From Dinochytrium kinnereticum (taxonomy: Eukaryota > Chytridiomycota > Chytridiomycetes > Chytridiales > Chytridiaceae): a stretch of 28,421 nucleotides of DNA. Numbering within the stretch: position 1 is the stretch's first letter; each line of letters begins with the position of its first letter. The notes under the pieces were generated by a model that saw only the letters and a program-made list of their open reading frames with translations, was not told the DNA's origin and did no database searches. The DNA is taken from NCBI GenBank assembly GCA_027604005.1, contig JADGJT010000307.1, forward strand, positions 1-28,421. The letters are read 5' to 3'. Both the position numbers and the translations under genes were made by a program. Below, piece after piece: positions 1-8,895 of the stretch.

Positions 1-1929
1 AGCAGATATCACGCCACCGTGATGCCCTGGGATAATTGTAAAAGGGACGGAAACTGGGGCGAATGGATCGCTTTCCAGAACTTCCGTTGGAGCGATTTCG
101 GAATGTTGGAGATCGTATAGCCGAATGTTGTCAAAGGAGGAGCTAATTCAAGATGTTTATATATGGGTATGATGTAGTTGGGTTCATACCATAGGAGATG
201 ACGCCCATTATGCATGACGGAGAGTTGATAGACCGGTCCAGAGTCTCGAGGCAGTTTCAAATTTCGGATAAGTTTTCCTTCAGCAAAGTCGAACTCGTCG
301 ACTGTTTAAAAAAAAGTCAGTCAACATAACTACAACAAAAAAAAAAGAAAGAAGAAGAAGTTTCAAATGGCTTGTTTTACCAGTGCTATTGCGTCGTCCA
401 CAATAAACCTGCTGCCCATCTGGACTCCAACACGCCTTACAAAAAATCAGGAATGGTTTGAAGTGGCTCCTACTGAAATGGCCCAAGGCGGAACTCCTGA
501 CGGCATGAATTTCCTCACGCTTTCTCCATTCACCCTCCTGTCATAAAAGTTGATCGCACCATCAAAACTCGTCACCATGAGCAATGAGTCGCCAGAGCCG
601 GACCTCATCTCTTCCTCATTCATTGCTGAAGGTTTCGGCTGGAATGATGCGGACGTCAATTGGGAGTTTAGGCCCCTGTATTCTAGAATTTGTGAGCCGG
701 TGTTTAGGTCCCATAGCTGTTGGTTGAATAGGGTTATTTGATTAAATCCTTTAGGGGATGATTTAGTATGCCTACGATAATTTTCTTATCCCATGACCCT
801 GTAACAAGGGCGGTTTCCAGCGGGTCAATGACAAGAACCGATACGGGTCTGTTGTGTCCCCGAAAAACATGATGGCACTTTAAACAAGAGTAAGACATTT
901 ACCTTCAGCAAGCATTTTTACTCACTTGACCTTCGTCATGCCGCACAGTGTACAGATTAACATTTCCGGACTGAATTATTAGAGTTGTAAAAGCTGCCAA
1001 TACTACCTCTGTTCCCGCAACACACCAGACTGCTTCTGAATGAACGGCGAGACTATATACAGGGGATACCTTGGGGGCTGGGGCTGGAACTTGCTGGTCG
1101 CCTTCTTTCTTTACAGCGTTCTCATCCCCATGCACCACTGAAATGGATAGATAAGGTATTTAAAATTTAACCACAATACCTTGAAGAGGCTGCGCAGAGA
1201 TCTCTTCCAGCTCCCATGCCGATGTTAAAACGCCACCCTAGATTTTGTTAATCTCTTGACTTTCTTAGCGTTCCATGGCGCAAAGCACACCTTCTGGATG
1301 GAATCTACAAGGCCATGCTTTTGATTCTGTGTTAACACGCCTTCACCATTGAATGAGGCGAAAAAGTCGTATTTTCGGATGAATCCATCGTCACCGCCAG
1401 TGAAAACCCATTTCTGTGTGTTGTTGTTTTTGTTGTTGTTTTTTCAGCGGGATTAACACAGCGGTCCATTAATCGACACAATCTCAAAAAGAAACAAAAC
1501 AACAATAAAAAAAACGACGTTTATTCGCTTACCATGTTTTTTGTAGCGGCAACGGAGTAGATTGAGCATGGGTGAACGGCAGAAACCTTATGAGGGGTTC
1601 ATGAGCACCAAAAAAAAAAAGAAGAAGATAAAATAACACTCTGCAATTACATATGGAAGGATTTCGTAGGAGGAGCATGTTAAGGAGTTCGGTTGCGGTG
1701 CGGGATCATGGTAGTTTTCGTTCTTTGCATCCTTCTTTGCCTTCTCTGCAATTTCGGAAGTGAGCCATCAAACTTCAGCGAGGTGGCAGACGCATGAGCC
1801 CCACCCCTCAAAATTATGAAAAAAAAACGAACCGTCTGCAGCCTCCTTTGCAATCTCCTCCTCGCTCTTCAGGTAGGATTCGATCTCGACATGGTCAGCA
1901 GCGTTGGTCGGTGGGTCGACGTCCATCAT
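1..1929 (-). CDS. SPT8: SAGA complex subunit Spt8 (WD40 repeat), 3' end outside window
   Basis: Spt8 is the TBP-binding WD40 subunit of the SAGA transcription coactivator in the nucleus. I rebuilt twelve exons, 3' partial: 1833-1929, 1651-1745, 1533-1586, 1291-1413, 1180-1237, 1007-1137, 926-970, 776-877, 474-716, 381-435, 190-301 and 1-142. They join in frame for 419 codons. Seen in order: an acidic N-terminus starting MMDVDPPT, then WVFTGGDDGFIRKYD, SPVYSLAVHSEAVW, NLYTVRHDEG, TGSWDKKI/LWDLNTG, SFDGAINFYDRR, CWSPDGQQVYCGRRNST, VDEFDFAEGKLIR and VPFTIIPGHHGG at the edge. The RRNSTVDEFD and PGHHGG blocks are characteristic of Spt8 rather than of a generic WD40 protein. I chose the first of two adjacent ATGs. 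The gene shares a 63-bp divergent promoter with CEP78. Individual splice sites are inferred; the family call is firm. Confidence 0.9.
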
Positions 1930-1992
1930 CGTCTGGATTGGATTTCTTCACCCAAACAACTCTGCTCGACTGACAATTCCTGAGGAGAGGGG
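1930..1992. promoter_or_regulatory. Very short divergent promoter, SPT8 / CEP78
   Basis: Only 63 bp separate the SPT8 start codon (minus) from the CEP78 start codon (plus). No TATA box is visible. The 5' UTRs must be very short or overlap the opposing coding sequence. Both start codons are modelled, so the real distance could differ by a few codons. Confidence 0.6.
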
Positions 1993-4815
1993 ATGGCCGC
2001 GAGACCTTCCGCCCGTTCTGGACTCCTTGGTAAAGAACCAACCTCAGCAGGCGGCGAGTGCTTCTGCTGCGACGGTTAACCTCAGCTCTAATGGTTACTG
2101 GTAGACAGGGGAGGAACAACATCCTTTGGGCAGGCCTATTTCCTTGCCTGCCAGCAAAAGCAGCGCCCGCTCCTTCCTCACGTCGTTTCATCGTACCTTG
2201 AACTCTGCAACAAGCTGCATATTGACGGCGACAAGCTCAAGAAGGATGAGGACTGGGAGCCAATATTGCGGGCCTTGAAGACCAACAAGGATTTGGCCGA
2301 GATTCATTTCTTTTCGGACGCCACGGGCTCTGGTACTTGCCCCCCCACCCTTTTGTTTTGTTTGTTTTTCAGAGTTCACTCTGTTCTGTCGACTCTAACA
2401 GTGACCAACAGAATTTCATCCGGCTGCGACGGCGGAGCGCATAAAGAATAGACAGCAGACTTCTGCGCATAAGTCTTTTAGGAATGGTGTTGCCGTCAAG
2501 ACATCGTCTGCACCTGCAAAACTTGAGGCTGCAAAGAGAGCCAAACTAGCTTTGGAAAGGATGCTGCGATTATCCATGTATCTTGCAAGGTATACTTTGT
2601 CGATTTTACTTTCGGTGGAGTTGTAAACCATGACTGGTTTTCTGGAATAGTGCAGTGAAGGAGTGTATATCAAAGAACACTCGAGTGACCGTGCTTCAGC
2701 TGGCAGGAATTCCTCTATCTCCCAAGTGCATTCAGCTACTAGGAAAAGGAATACAAGCGAATGGCTCCATTAGAAAGCTTTCCCTATCAAGATGTGGAAT
2801 TGGAGATAGCGGCTTGCTATGTAGGCCTTTTCTTTGCATCTCAGCCGCCTTGGAACTCTTTCCACCCGCCGCTATGGCGATAAGTTAACATATACAAAAT
2901 AGCACTGGCCTCAGGGATCAGAAGTGCAAAAGCCCTGCAGATCCTTGACCTCTCAGCCTGCGATCTGTCTGCAGACGGCGCTGCACTGGTCGCCGATTTG
3001 TTAAAGGTATGATGAGCAATCGCGGAAAAGGCTTAAAATTCGCTTCTTCAGAGCCAAGCAGTTCAGAGGCAAGCCGCACTTTGGGAAACCACTCTTCGCG
3101 CTCATCCAGCTGATCCACTGCGGGAAGGCTACATGACAAGATCTCCCGCACGAAAACCTCACTCCGAGTCGGCGCTAAACACGACATTTATTCGGGTCAA
3201 TCTATGCTGTAATCGGATCGGGGATTTGGGATGCGATGCGATCATGGAAAGCTTACGTGAAGAAATGGGGTTGCTAGGTAATGAGGAATGCTTGCCACAT
3301 ACCCATGCTTTTCTGCATCTGCTGATGTTATTTTTTATTAGCACTTGACTTGCAAATGAACAACATCACCGATGTTGGCGGTCGAATAGTTGATCAGATA
3401 CTTCAGATCAATCGGGAGGTTATGATAATTGATATTCGGAATAATAGCATTGGTTTGTTTTTTATGATATGTTTATTCTTACATTATTTAAAGACCGTCT
3501 GATGCAGAATCTGATATTCGAGCAGTTAGATCGTAACACTGAAAGAGCTTTGAGCCGTAACTCTATCAATGCTAAACGGGTAATATCAAACAATCGTGTT
3601 TTTTTTTTTTTTATACTCTCGTAAAAAAAAAATCACTCATCCGAAGGCTGACTTGAAAAATTCCAGATAACAAGCGCCGAGACCGACCTTTACTGGCTTG
3701 ACCCCACATATCCATTACTTCCCAGCTTTTTCGATATTGTCTCCCGCTACGCCCCACCGAACGCTTCTGTAAGGCATACCATTAGCTCCTTAAAGAAGAG
3801 AACCTTCCCTAAAAACACTGAACAATCGCGCCGGCAAATTCCGGGCAAGAAAACCCCAAGCGGAAGCCTAACAGGGTTGAATACCACCCAGCGAGGTACC
3901 CGAGAAAGCACAAGTATGCCCAGGAGGAATGTCAAGGAACCAAAGTCAACACTCCCATTGAAGAGGGCTAACAGTCCAACGAGACTACCTCAGGTGGCAT
4001 GGGATCAGACGGAACTCAATGGCAGTCGTGAGAGTTTGGAGTCCCATAACAGTCTTAGAGGGTCGCCATGGAGGAAAATGGATAACGGCAATGGGTTGAT
4101 TATGGAGCTGGGGCATTCTCACCCGCCTGGAAGCAAAATCAAATTCCTCGAGTTGAACGGAGAGCAAGACATGCCAGAAGCGAGATATGACATCAGCCAT
4201 GACACGAGCGACACGCTTGACCAAAAGCTCTTGCAGCTCAAGCTGGAGAATGATCGTTTAAAGGAAACAATTGCGGACATACTCACAAGCCGAACACAAT
4301 CAAGTCTACCTGTTCAACGTCGCCCAAATGACTGGGTTCGTATCGATGGCCTAGAAATGTTTGAGGAGGAAGTCTTCCGGAAGAGTGAAGAGAGTAAGCA
4401 ACTCCCCACTCAGATGTTTGAGGAGCAAGTCTTTCGGAAGACTGAAGAGAGGAAAGAACTCCCCACTCAGATGCTTGACGGGGACGTATTCCAGATCTCT
4501 GACGAATGGAAACAACACGCAACTCCGCCCGAGTCTGAGTATGACTCTGAAGGGGAGGCAGATTATCAAAGCACCGTGGAAATACCAGGTATCCCCAAAG
4601 CAACTGACCGCAATGAAGGTGAGTTGTCTTCAGCACCAGCTGGTGGCTAACAAACCCTTCCTTCCCACTCTACAGCTGGGATCGCCCAAGAAACACTTCT
4701 GAACCTTCTTGAGCAATCCCTGAGCAATTTCCACGCCTTTATGGACCGTCTGGACATGATGGAGGAAAGGAGAATGAAGCAAGAGCGCGCATCGGCGCCT
4801 TTGGAGGCGATTTAA
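1993..4815 (+). CDS. CEP78: Centrosomal protein CEP78 homologue (LRR + coiled coil)
   Basis: CEP78 is a leucine-rich-repeat protein of centrioles and ciliary bases. Ten exons join in frame to 743 residues, close to the roughly 700 of animal CEP78: 1993-2029, 2105-2332, 2412-2589, 2651-2820, 2903-3006, 3052-3277, 3342-3452, 3494-3579, 3667-4618 and 4676-4815. Diagnostic stretches are the N-terminal KKDEDWEPILRALKTNKDL, LRR blocks (VTVLQLAGIPLSPKC, IRKLSLSRCGIGDSG, LQILDLSACDLS, RVNLCCNRIGDLGCDAI, LDLQMNNITDVGG, IIDIRNNSI) and the following TDLYWLDPTYP block. After the LRRs come a basic/Ser-Thr-rich linker, a short coiled coil (KLLQLKLENDRLKETIADIL), three 19-residue repeats, and a C-terminal helix (LEQSLSNFHAFMDRLDMMEE). 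Its presence implies the organism builds a flagellum. Exon 1 is only 37 bp and is the least certain part. Confidence 0.88.
4357..4512 (+). repeat. 57-bp tandem repeat (x3) coding an acidic 19-residue unit in CEP78
   Basis: Three in-frame units of 19 codons begin at 4357, 4414 and 4471. The units start MFEEEVFRKSEESK, MFEEQVFRKTEERK and MLDGDVFQISDEWK; the first two end QLPTQ or ELPTQ and the third is diverged and shorter. The first two are also close at the DNA level, so this is a recent tandem duplication in the low-constraint region after the coiled coil. Confidence 0.85.
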
Positions 4816-5051
4816 GTTGCAAGCCGTACAGTGACGGTGCATTGTCTCCAGATGCAGTCGCTGGCGGTGACACGGCCCCAAAAGGGCACAATGACGGCGA
4901 GGGTGAATCGCCTATCACGCGAGAGGCGCGTCACCCGGTCTTGGGCTCTGTGTGCCGTGGTCTTTGCCTTGCGGACAATGGACGGATCACACGTCGCTCG
5001 AAAGACACGCGAATCAGGATCGTGTCTCCTTTGTCTGGCGACGCGTCATGC

Positions 5052-5057
5052 AATAAA
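5052..5057 (+). terminator. Candidate AATAAA polyadenylation signal for CEP78
   Basis: AATAAA lies about 240 bp after the CEP78 stop codon, followed by T-rich sequence. The assignment rests on position only. Confidence 0.4.
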
Positions 5058-5142
5058 ATTCGTTGGAGGGAGAATTGTTCCGTTTTTTTTTTTATCGTGT
5101 TTTATTTTATTCTCGCTCTCTGTGCCCACCTGCCGTGCTTGC

Positions 5143-5152
5143 AATAAAAAGG
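5143..5152 (+). promoter_or_regulatory. Candidate TATA-like element for the small gene
   Basis: AATAAAAAGG lies 137 bp before the ATG at 5289, at a spacing that allows a roughly 100-nt pyrimidine-rich leader. It is not a perfect TATA box. Confidence 0.4.
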
Positions 5153-5288
5153 CCGTCCTTCGCCCGCGTCGTCGACTCGCTCGTCCCGCACATTGGCGCC
5201 CATCGCTCTGCTCACCTCGACCCTCTCAACGCTTCCTGCAGCAGCCTCCTCGCACCAACCCCCTGCATCTCGAAGCAAGCCCTGCAGA

Positions 5289-5561
5289 ATGCCAGCCTAC
5301 ATCGTGCCCGTCTCCCACACGTTTGCTGATGTCCCCGCGCCCGTCCCTACTTCACGATGGGGAGATATCTCGACCGCCCCTTTTGCGCTTGGGATGAGGC
5401 AAAGCAGCCTGCTTGCTCGATTGGAGTCAATGATCGAGGATGACTGCCCATCAACAATCTACCACTCGGCATCGGCTGCCTTTGGCTGCGTCAGACCATC
5501 GGCTCCGGCGCCGGATCATCCTCGAAACGCCAAGACGATCATCACTTGGAAGACGGCTTGA
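5289..5561 (+). CDS. Small uncharacterised protein, 90 residues
   Basis: An intronless frame starting MPAYIVPVSHTFADV and ending IITWKTA. The codons look used: third positions are mostly C, G or pyrimidine, while the surrounding sequence is more AT-rich. A TATA-like element and a pyrimidine-rich leader precede it. The middle (MRQSSLLARLESMIEDDC) may form a helix; the rest is rich in Pro, Ala and Ser. There is no signal peptide or membrane segment. The frame stays open upstream to an ATG at 5193, but the 5289 ATG sits where protein-like composition begins. I do not recognise a family. Confidence 0.5.
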   Translation: MPAYIVPVSHTFADVPAPVPTSRWGDISTAPFALGMRQSSLLARLESMIEDDCPSTIYHSASAAFGCVRPSAPAPDHPRNAKTIITWKTA

Positions 5562-6344
5562 AGCTGCTTTTTTACTTGCGCTTTTGACCGCTTGTCCCGT
5601 TGCTGCTATGAATATGCCTTTGTTTTGGCAGCGCTGCTCGAACCGCACAAATCATACCCTCCCGCCAACTACTTGCTACATCACGTTCTAGCCTCGTCGT
5701 TGGACAGTTGTTTTCTCCCAGTTTGGCTGCAAGTCAGCGGCTGGTTGCAGCGCAGTACGCTCATGGTTTTTGTTTGAAACACTCCATTATGTTTATACAC
5801 CTGCACTTTGATTTATCCTTCTTATCTTGATGGTTGCATAGGCCCCTCTGTTTTTATTTTTATTTTTATAGTGTTGCTGGAAACCACCAGTACTGTTCTT
5901 TTACTTAACCTGTTGTTGTTATTGTTACTTTGTATATGCCTGCTCACACTCCAAATAGACTTATTTATTGGACATCGATCTTTCAAACGTTACTTGCCTA
6001 ACCATGTGCCAGAGAAACGTTTCAAGATGGTCAACCTTTGACGTCTGTAAATGGAATGACTTTGATCCTAGAAGCTCTTTGCTAACACATGAGGTCAAGG
6101 CTTAACGAAACCCACTCTGCCCTGACTTGCGGAGAGTCCCTTCTTTTTAATAATGTGTGGATATTTAAAGTCGCAACGTCCTCTTCAACATCTGTTCCTT
6201 CATTGAAAAGAAACACTTCTACAGATGCTCATTAAATATTAACAATATTATGCGACGGCATTTAGACGACTATACAAGAACAAAGCATATGCATAACTAG
6301 GCAATCCTAAAAACAAACAAAAAGGGCACCAACGTTATTGAGTG
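5562..6344. other. AT-rich intergenic region between converging genes
   Basis: It lies between the stop of the small plus-strand gene and the stop of the minus-strand F-box gene. Beyond about 5780 it is strongly AT-rich, with T/A runs. The open frames here are hydrophobic by composition only (FIFIFIVLL, LLLLLLLC) and are not credible genes. I see no RNA gene. Confidence 0.55.
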
Positions 6345-7409
6345 TCATGCCCACCCGTTATTCACCCGTTGAGCATCGACTATCATGCGAAGATATTCGG
6401 CAATTCCTTCAGGAGTGTGATCTCGAATGACTGGGTTTGCGACGAGCTTAATGTTTGCCCCAATCTCCAGAACCTCAACCACATCCCTCTTGGTAATCAA
6501 CTCACAATCGCTCACGTTGACTGAAAGCATTGGGATCTGTCCATTCCTCGCCTTCATCATTTCCAGCCTTCCATCGCACAGCTCCTTGAGGGACTCGAAG
6601 CTGATAGTCATGTTGGATCTGACATCCAGCAGGCGAAGGCTCGGCGCTTTCCCCAAAGATTGCAAAAGTTTGCCAGCCACCCGAGTGGTAAGATGATGAC
6701 AGGCTCCGAACGCCATCACTTTCACCTTGCTTTGGATCATGTTGGCGATGCGGAGTAGGCCACCTCCTGTCATCCTGGGGCACGATTGAAGGTTCAGGTT
6801 CACGATGTTGGGGCACTTTGAGAGGATGCAGACAATCTCGCTGCTCATTGCTAATGTGTTTGATAGATCCAACGTGATCAAGTTTGGGCAGCAGGTTGGG
6901 ATGGAGTGGATCATGGCGTCTCGAGTCAGGTCCCAGCAGCCCGAAAGGCTCAGGTGCGTAAGGTTTGGGAGCGCGGGTAAAGCCTCCATGAGGACGGCGT
7001 CGGTGACATCATGGCCCGGCGCATCCAGATACCTGATGTGCTTCAAAAGTTGGGTGTGGTGAGCGAGGAACGTTGGCAGCAAGGGCGCTGCTTTAACACT
7101 GCGCGCAATCGCGATGCGGGTTTCCCGTCTCTGCTGCGGTAAGACTCGGGTGCTCATTGGATGCAGCAGAAACCCTTCAAAAGATGCGGAGAGCCGAATT
7201 CCCTCCCATACCAATGGCAGCCTTGATGCCTCTCGCCACTGGCTGCAGACTTGAGAGGCTGCGAGGATGCCGCCCAGGTCCAGATGGGAGATGAATTGGA
7301 GGATGATCTGCAACGAACCGCGAGCTCTTAGCGGATGCGGTCTCATCAAAGTGGCAGCGACGGCGTTAGGCATCACGGCCGTCCTTACCTCGTTGGGGAA
7401 TGCAGGCAT
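6345..7409 (-). CDS. F-box / leucine-rich repeat protein (AMN1/FBXL type)
   Basis: Probably a substrate receptor of an SCF ubiquitin ligase. Two exons (7389-7409 and 6345-7307) give 327 residues. Splicing joins MPAFPNE to IILQFISHLDLGG, making a standard F-box: xPNEIILQFISHLDL, AASQVCSQW, then LPLVWE (residues about 3-47). It is followed by LRRs such as LPNLTHLSLSGCWDLTRD, CPNLITLDLSNT, CPNIVNLNLQSCPRMTGGG and VKVMAFGACHHLTTR, with a closing MLSVNVSDCELITKRDVVEVL. The 81-bp intron has no in-frame stop, so the frame reads through it and further upstream. I reject that extension because it breaks the F-box and overlaps the divergent Ulp1 gene. The substrate cannot be told from sequence. Confidence 0.85.
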   Translation of the reverse strand: MPAFPNEVRTAVMPNAVAATLMRPHPLRARGSLQIILQFISHLDLGGILAASQVCSQWREASRLPLVWEGIRLSASFEGFLLHPMSTRVLPQQRRETRIAIARSVKAAPLLPTFLAHHTQLLKHIRYLDAPGHDVTDAVLMEALPALPNLTHLSLSGCWDLTRDAMIHSIPTCCPNLITLDLSNTLAMSSEIVCILSKCPNIVNLNLQSCPRMTGGGLLRIANMIQSKVKVMAFGACHHLTTRVAGKLLQSLGKAPSLRLLDVRSNMTISFESLKELCDGRLEMMKARNGQIPMLSVNVSDCELITKRDVVEVLEIGANIKLVANPVIRDHTPEGIAEYLRMIVDAQRVNNGWA

Positions 7410-7487
7410 CGTCGGTCGCTTGCGGGGGGGGAGGTCGGTCGCCAGTGTTTGTTTGGATCCTCCAAGGATTGTCAGGACCAGGAAAAA
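7410..7487. promoter_or_regulatory. Short divergent promoter, F-box gene / Ulp1 gene
   Basis: 78 bp separate the F-box start (minus, 7409) from the protease start (plus, 7488). It contains a G-run (GGGGGGG) and an A-run just before the plus ATG, and no TATA box. One gene is ubiquitin-linked and the other SUMO/NEDD8-linked, so shared control is plausible but unproven. Confidence 0.5.
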
Positions 7488-8670
7488 ATGAAGTTGCACT
7501 CTGACGGGGATGAGGAGGTCGGCGACGAGCTGGCGGATGCACTGAGGGATCTGACGCTGAACGCCAGAGAAGAGACAGAAGAGGAGGCTGTAGAGGAGGC
7601 CGAGAACGAAGGTGCGAATGGCGACACGCATGCCAGAAAGCATCCCTGACAAAATGTTTTAATGCAGACTTTATCGACCTCACCGACGATGCTGACGACG
7701 AGACCCATGGCGCCTCCGTTCTCGGCATCAGGTTGCCCGTTACTTCCATACCAGATGCTACCTTGGTGTTTGTGGGCTCACAGGAGATTCCTCCTGTGGA
7801 GGATGCCGTCCTCGACTGTTTTCTCAACCAAGGTGGAGGTCGTCGCTCTCGCTCACGGAAAGTGGACACCTTGTCGTCAGAAGAGCAGACCTTCTTGACT
7901 AGGTTTGGCGAAGCATTAGCCGCTATTCCACAATCCCTTTCAACGCATTCATTTGTCGAGATTGATGGTGTACCAGTTCGAATCGGCTTGCTGAAAGGTA
8001 TGGTTGCCCCAGCTTCTTGGTTGGATGATGAGGCCATCAATGGATATCTGTCCCTGCTGGCAAAAAACCATCCCGAGGTGAAGTTTATGTCAACCTTCTT
8101 CTATCCGTCTCTCCTCGGACCCAAGCTTCGAAAATCCTACAGCTATGATGCTGTTTCCAAGTGGACACGCAAGTCACCCCTGGGTGTCTTTGGGTATCGG
8201 CGTGTGATGATTCCAATCAACCAAAACAACTCACATTGGTACGCCTTTACTCTATTAGCTTACGCTTTTCTAATCTGCGTATCTATCCAAGGTCTCTTAT
8301 CCATATTGACATGGAGTCTCAAACGATCGAATACTACGATAGCCTTGGTGCGGCGCGTTTCGGGGCTCAAGCTATCTCGCACATAAAGCGCTACCTCCGA
8401 GACGAGTTTGAGGACAAAGTGTCGAAAGAAAAAGAAAAGGAAGTGCCCGACTTTGATTCCTGGAACCCAATCCTCACCAGTGTGCCCCGCCAGCAGGATG
8501 GTGGAAGTTGCGGTGTTTTCGTTTGTTATTACTGTCAATGCAAAGCGGAGAATCGCAAGGTGACCTTCTCGCAACAAGATATATACTCGTTTCGAAGGAA
8601 AATGGCGTTCTGCCTCATCTCGCCGTTTGCTCAGGCCGTCGTAGGGTCGTGGGAGATGCGACAGGAATGA
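7488..8670 (+). CDS. Ulp1/SENP-type cysteine protease (peptidase family C48)
   Basis: Removes SUMO or a related modifier such as NEDD8 from proteins. Three exons (7488-7611, 7668-8238, 8292-8670) join to 357 residues. The acidic N-terminus (about residues 1-55, EETEEEAVEEAENE) is likely disordered. The C48 core starts near ASWLDDEAINGYLSLL. All catalytic residues are present: His190 (NNSHW), Asp207 (EYYDSLG), Gln258 (PRQQDGG) and Cys264 (GGSCGVFVC). The second intron splits the Trp codon right after the catalytic His; only the spliced form gives HWSLIHIDMESQTIEYYDSLG, which fixes the model. Whether the substrate is SUMO or NEDD8 cannot be settled from sequence. Confidence 0.9.
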
Positions 8671-8895
8671 TGTGAGCCAGCCTCTTCATTACTTCGGTTG
8701 TTAATTAACCTCCTTTGCGATATTCACAGAAAGCCATCATATACACACACAATGAAGCAGGAAGAGTTTGCCGGTGGTAATGCAAGAGCAATGCGCGCCT
8801 TTTGATTGTTCGATGTCCACCTAGACCTCGTCATGATATTCCTCTCGGTGATTGCAAGATATGTTTGGCCTTCCAAGTGGTCGGTGAATGCCCAA
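8671..8895. other. Short convergent intergenic region
   Basis: 225 bp between the Ulp1 stop and the GILT stop. An ATG at 8752 opens only a few codons. Nothing else is recognised. Confidence 0.5.

Larger units (their letters stand above)
4816..5288. other. Intergenic region: CEP78 3' end and promoter of the small gene
   Basis: No convincing gene. It holds the likely CEP78 polyadenylation signal near 5052, T-rich tracts at 5080-5112, an AT-rich core at 5143 and a pyrimidine-rich leader of about 130 bp (CTCGACCCTCTC-like) before the ATG at 5289. Overlapping open frames here have no protein-like content. Confidence 0.55.

Noticed and set aside
5808..6041. Plus-strand open frame with long hydrophobic runs (possible membrane protein)
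   Set aside because: The hydrophobicity comes from T-rich intergenic DNA (FIFIFIVLL, LLLLLLL); no promoter or coding base pattern.
7308..7652. Upstream extension of the F-box protein to an ATG at 7652, with a hydrophobic N-terminus
   Set aside because: It reads through a consensus intron that splits the F-box and continues antisense to the Ulp1 N-terminal exon; the spliced ATG at 7409 gives an intact F-box.
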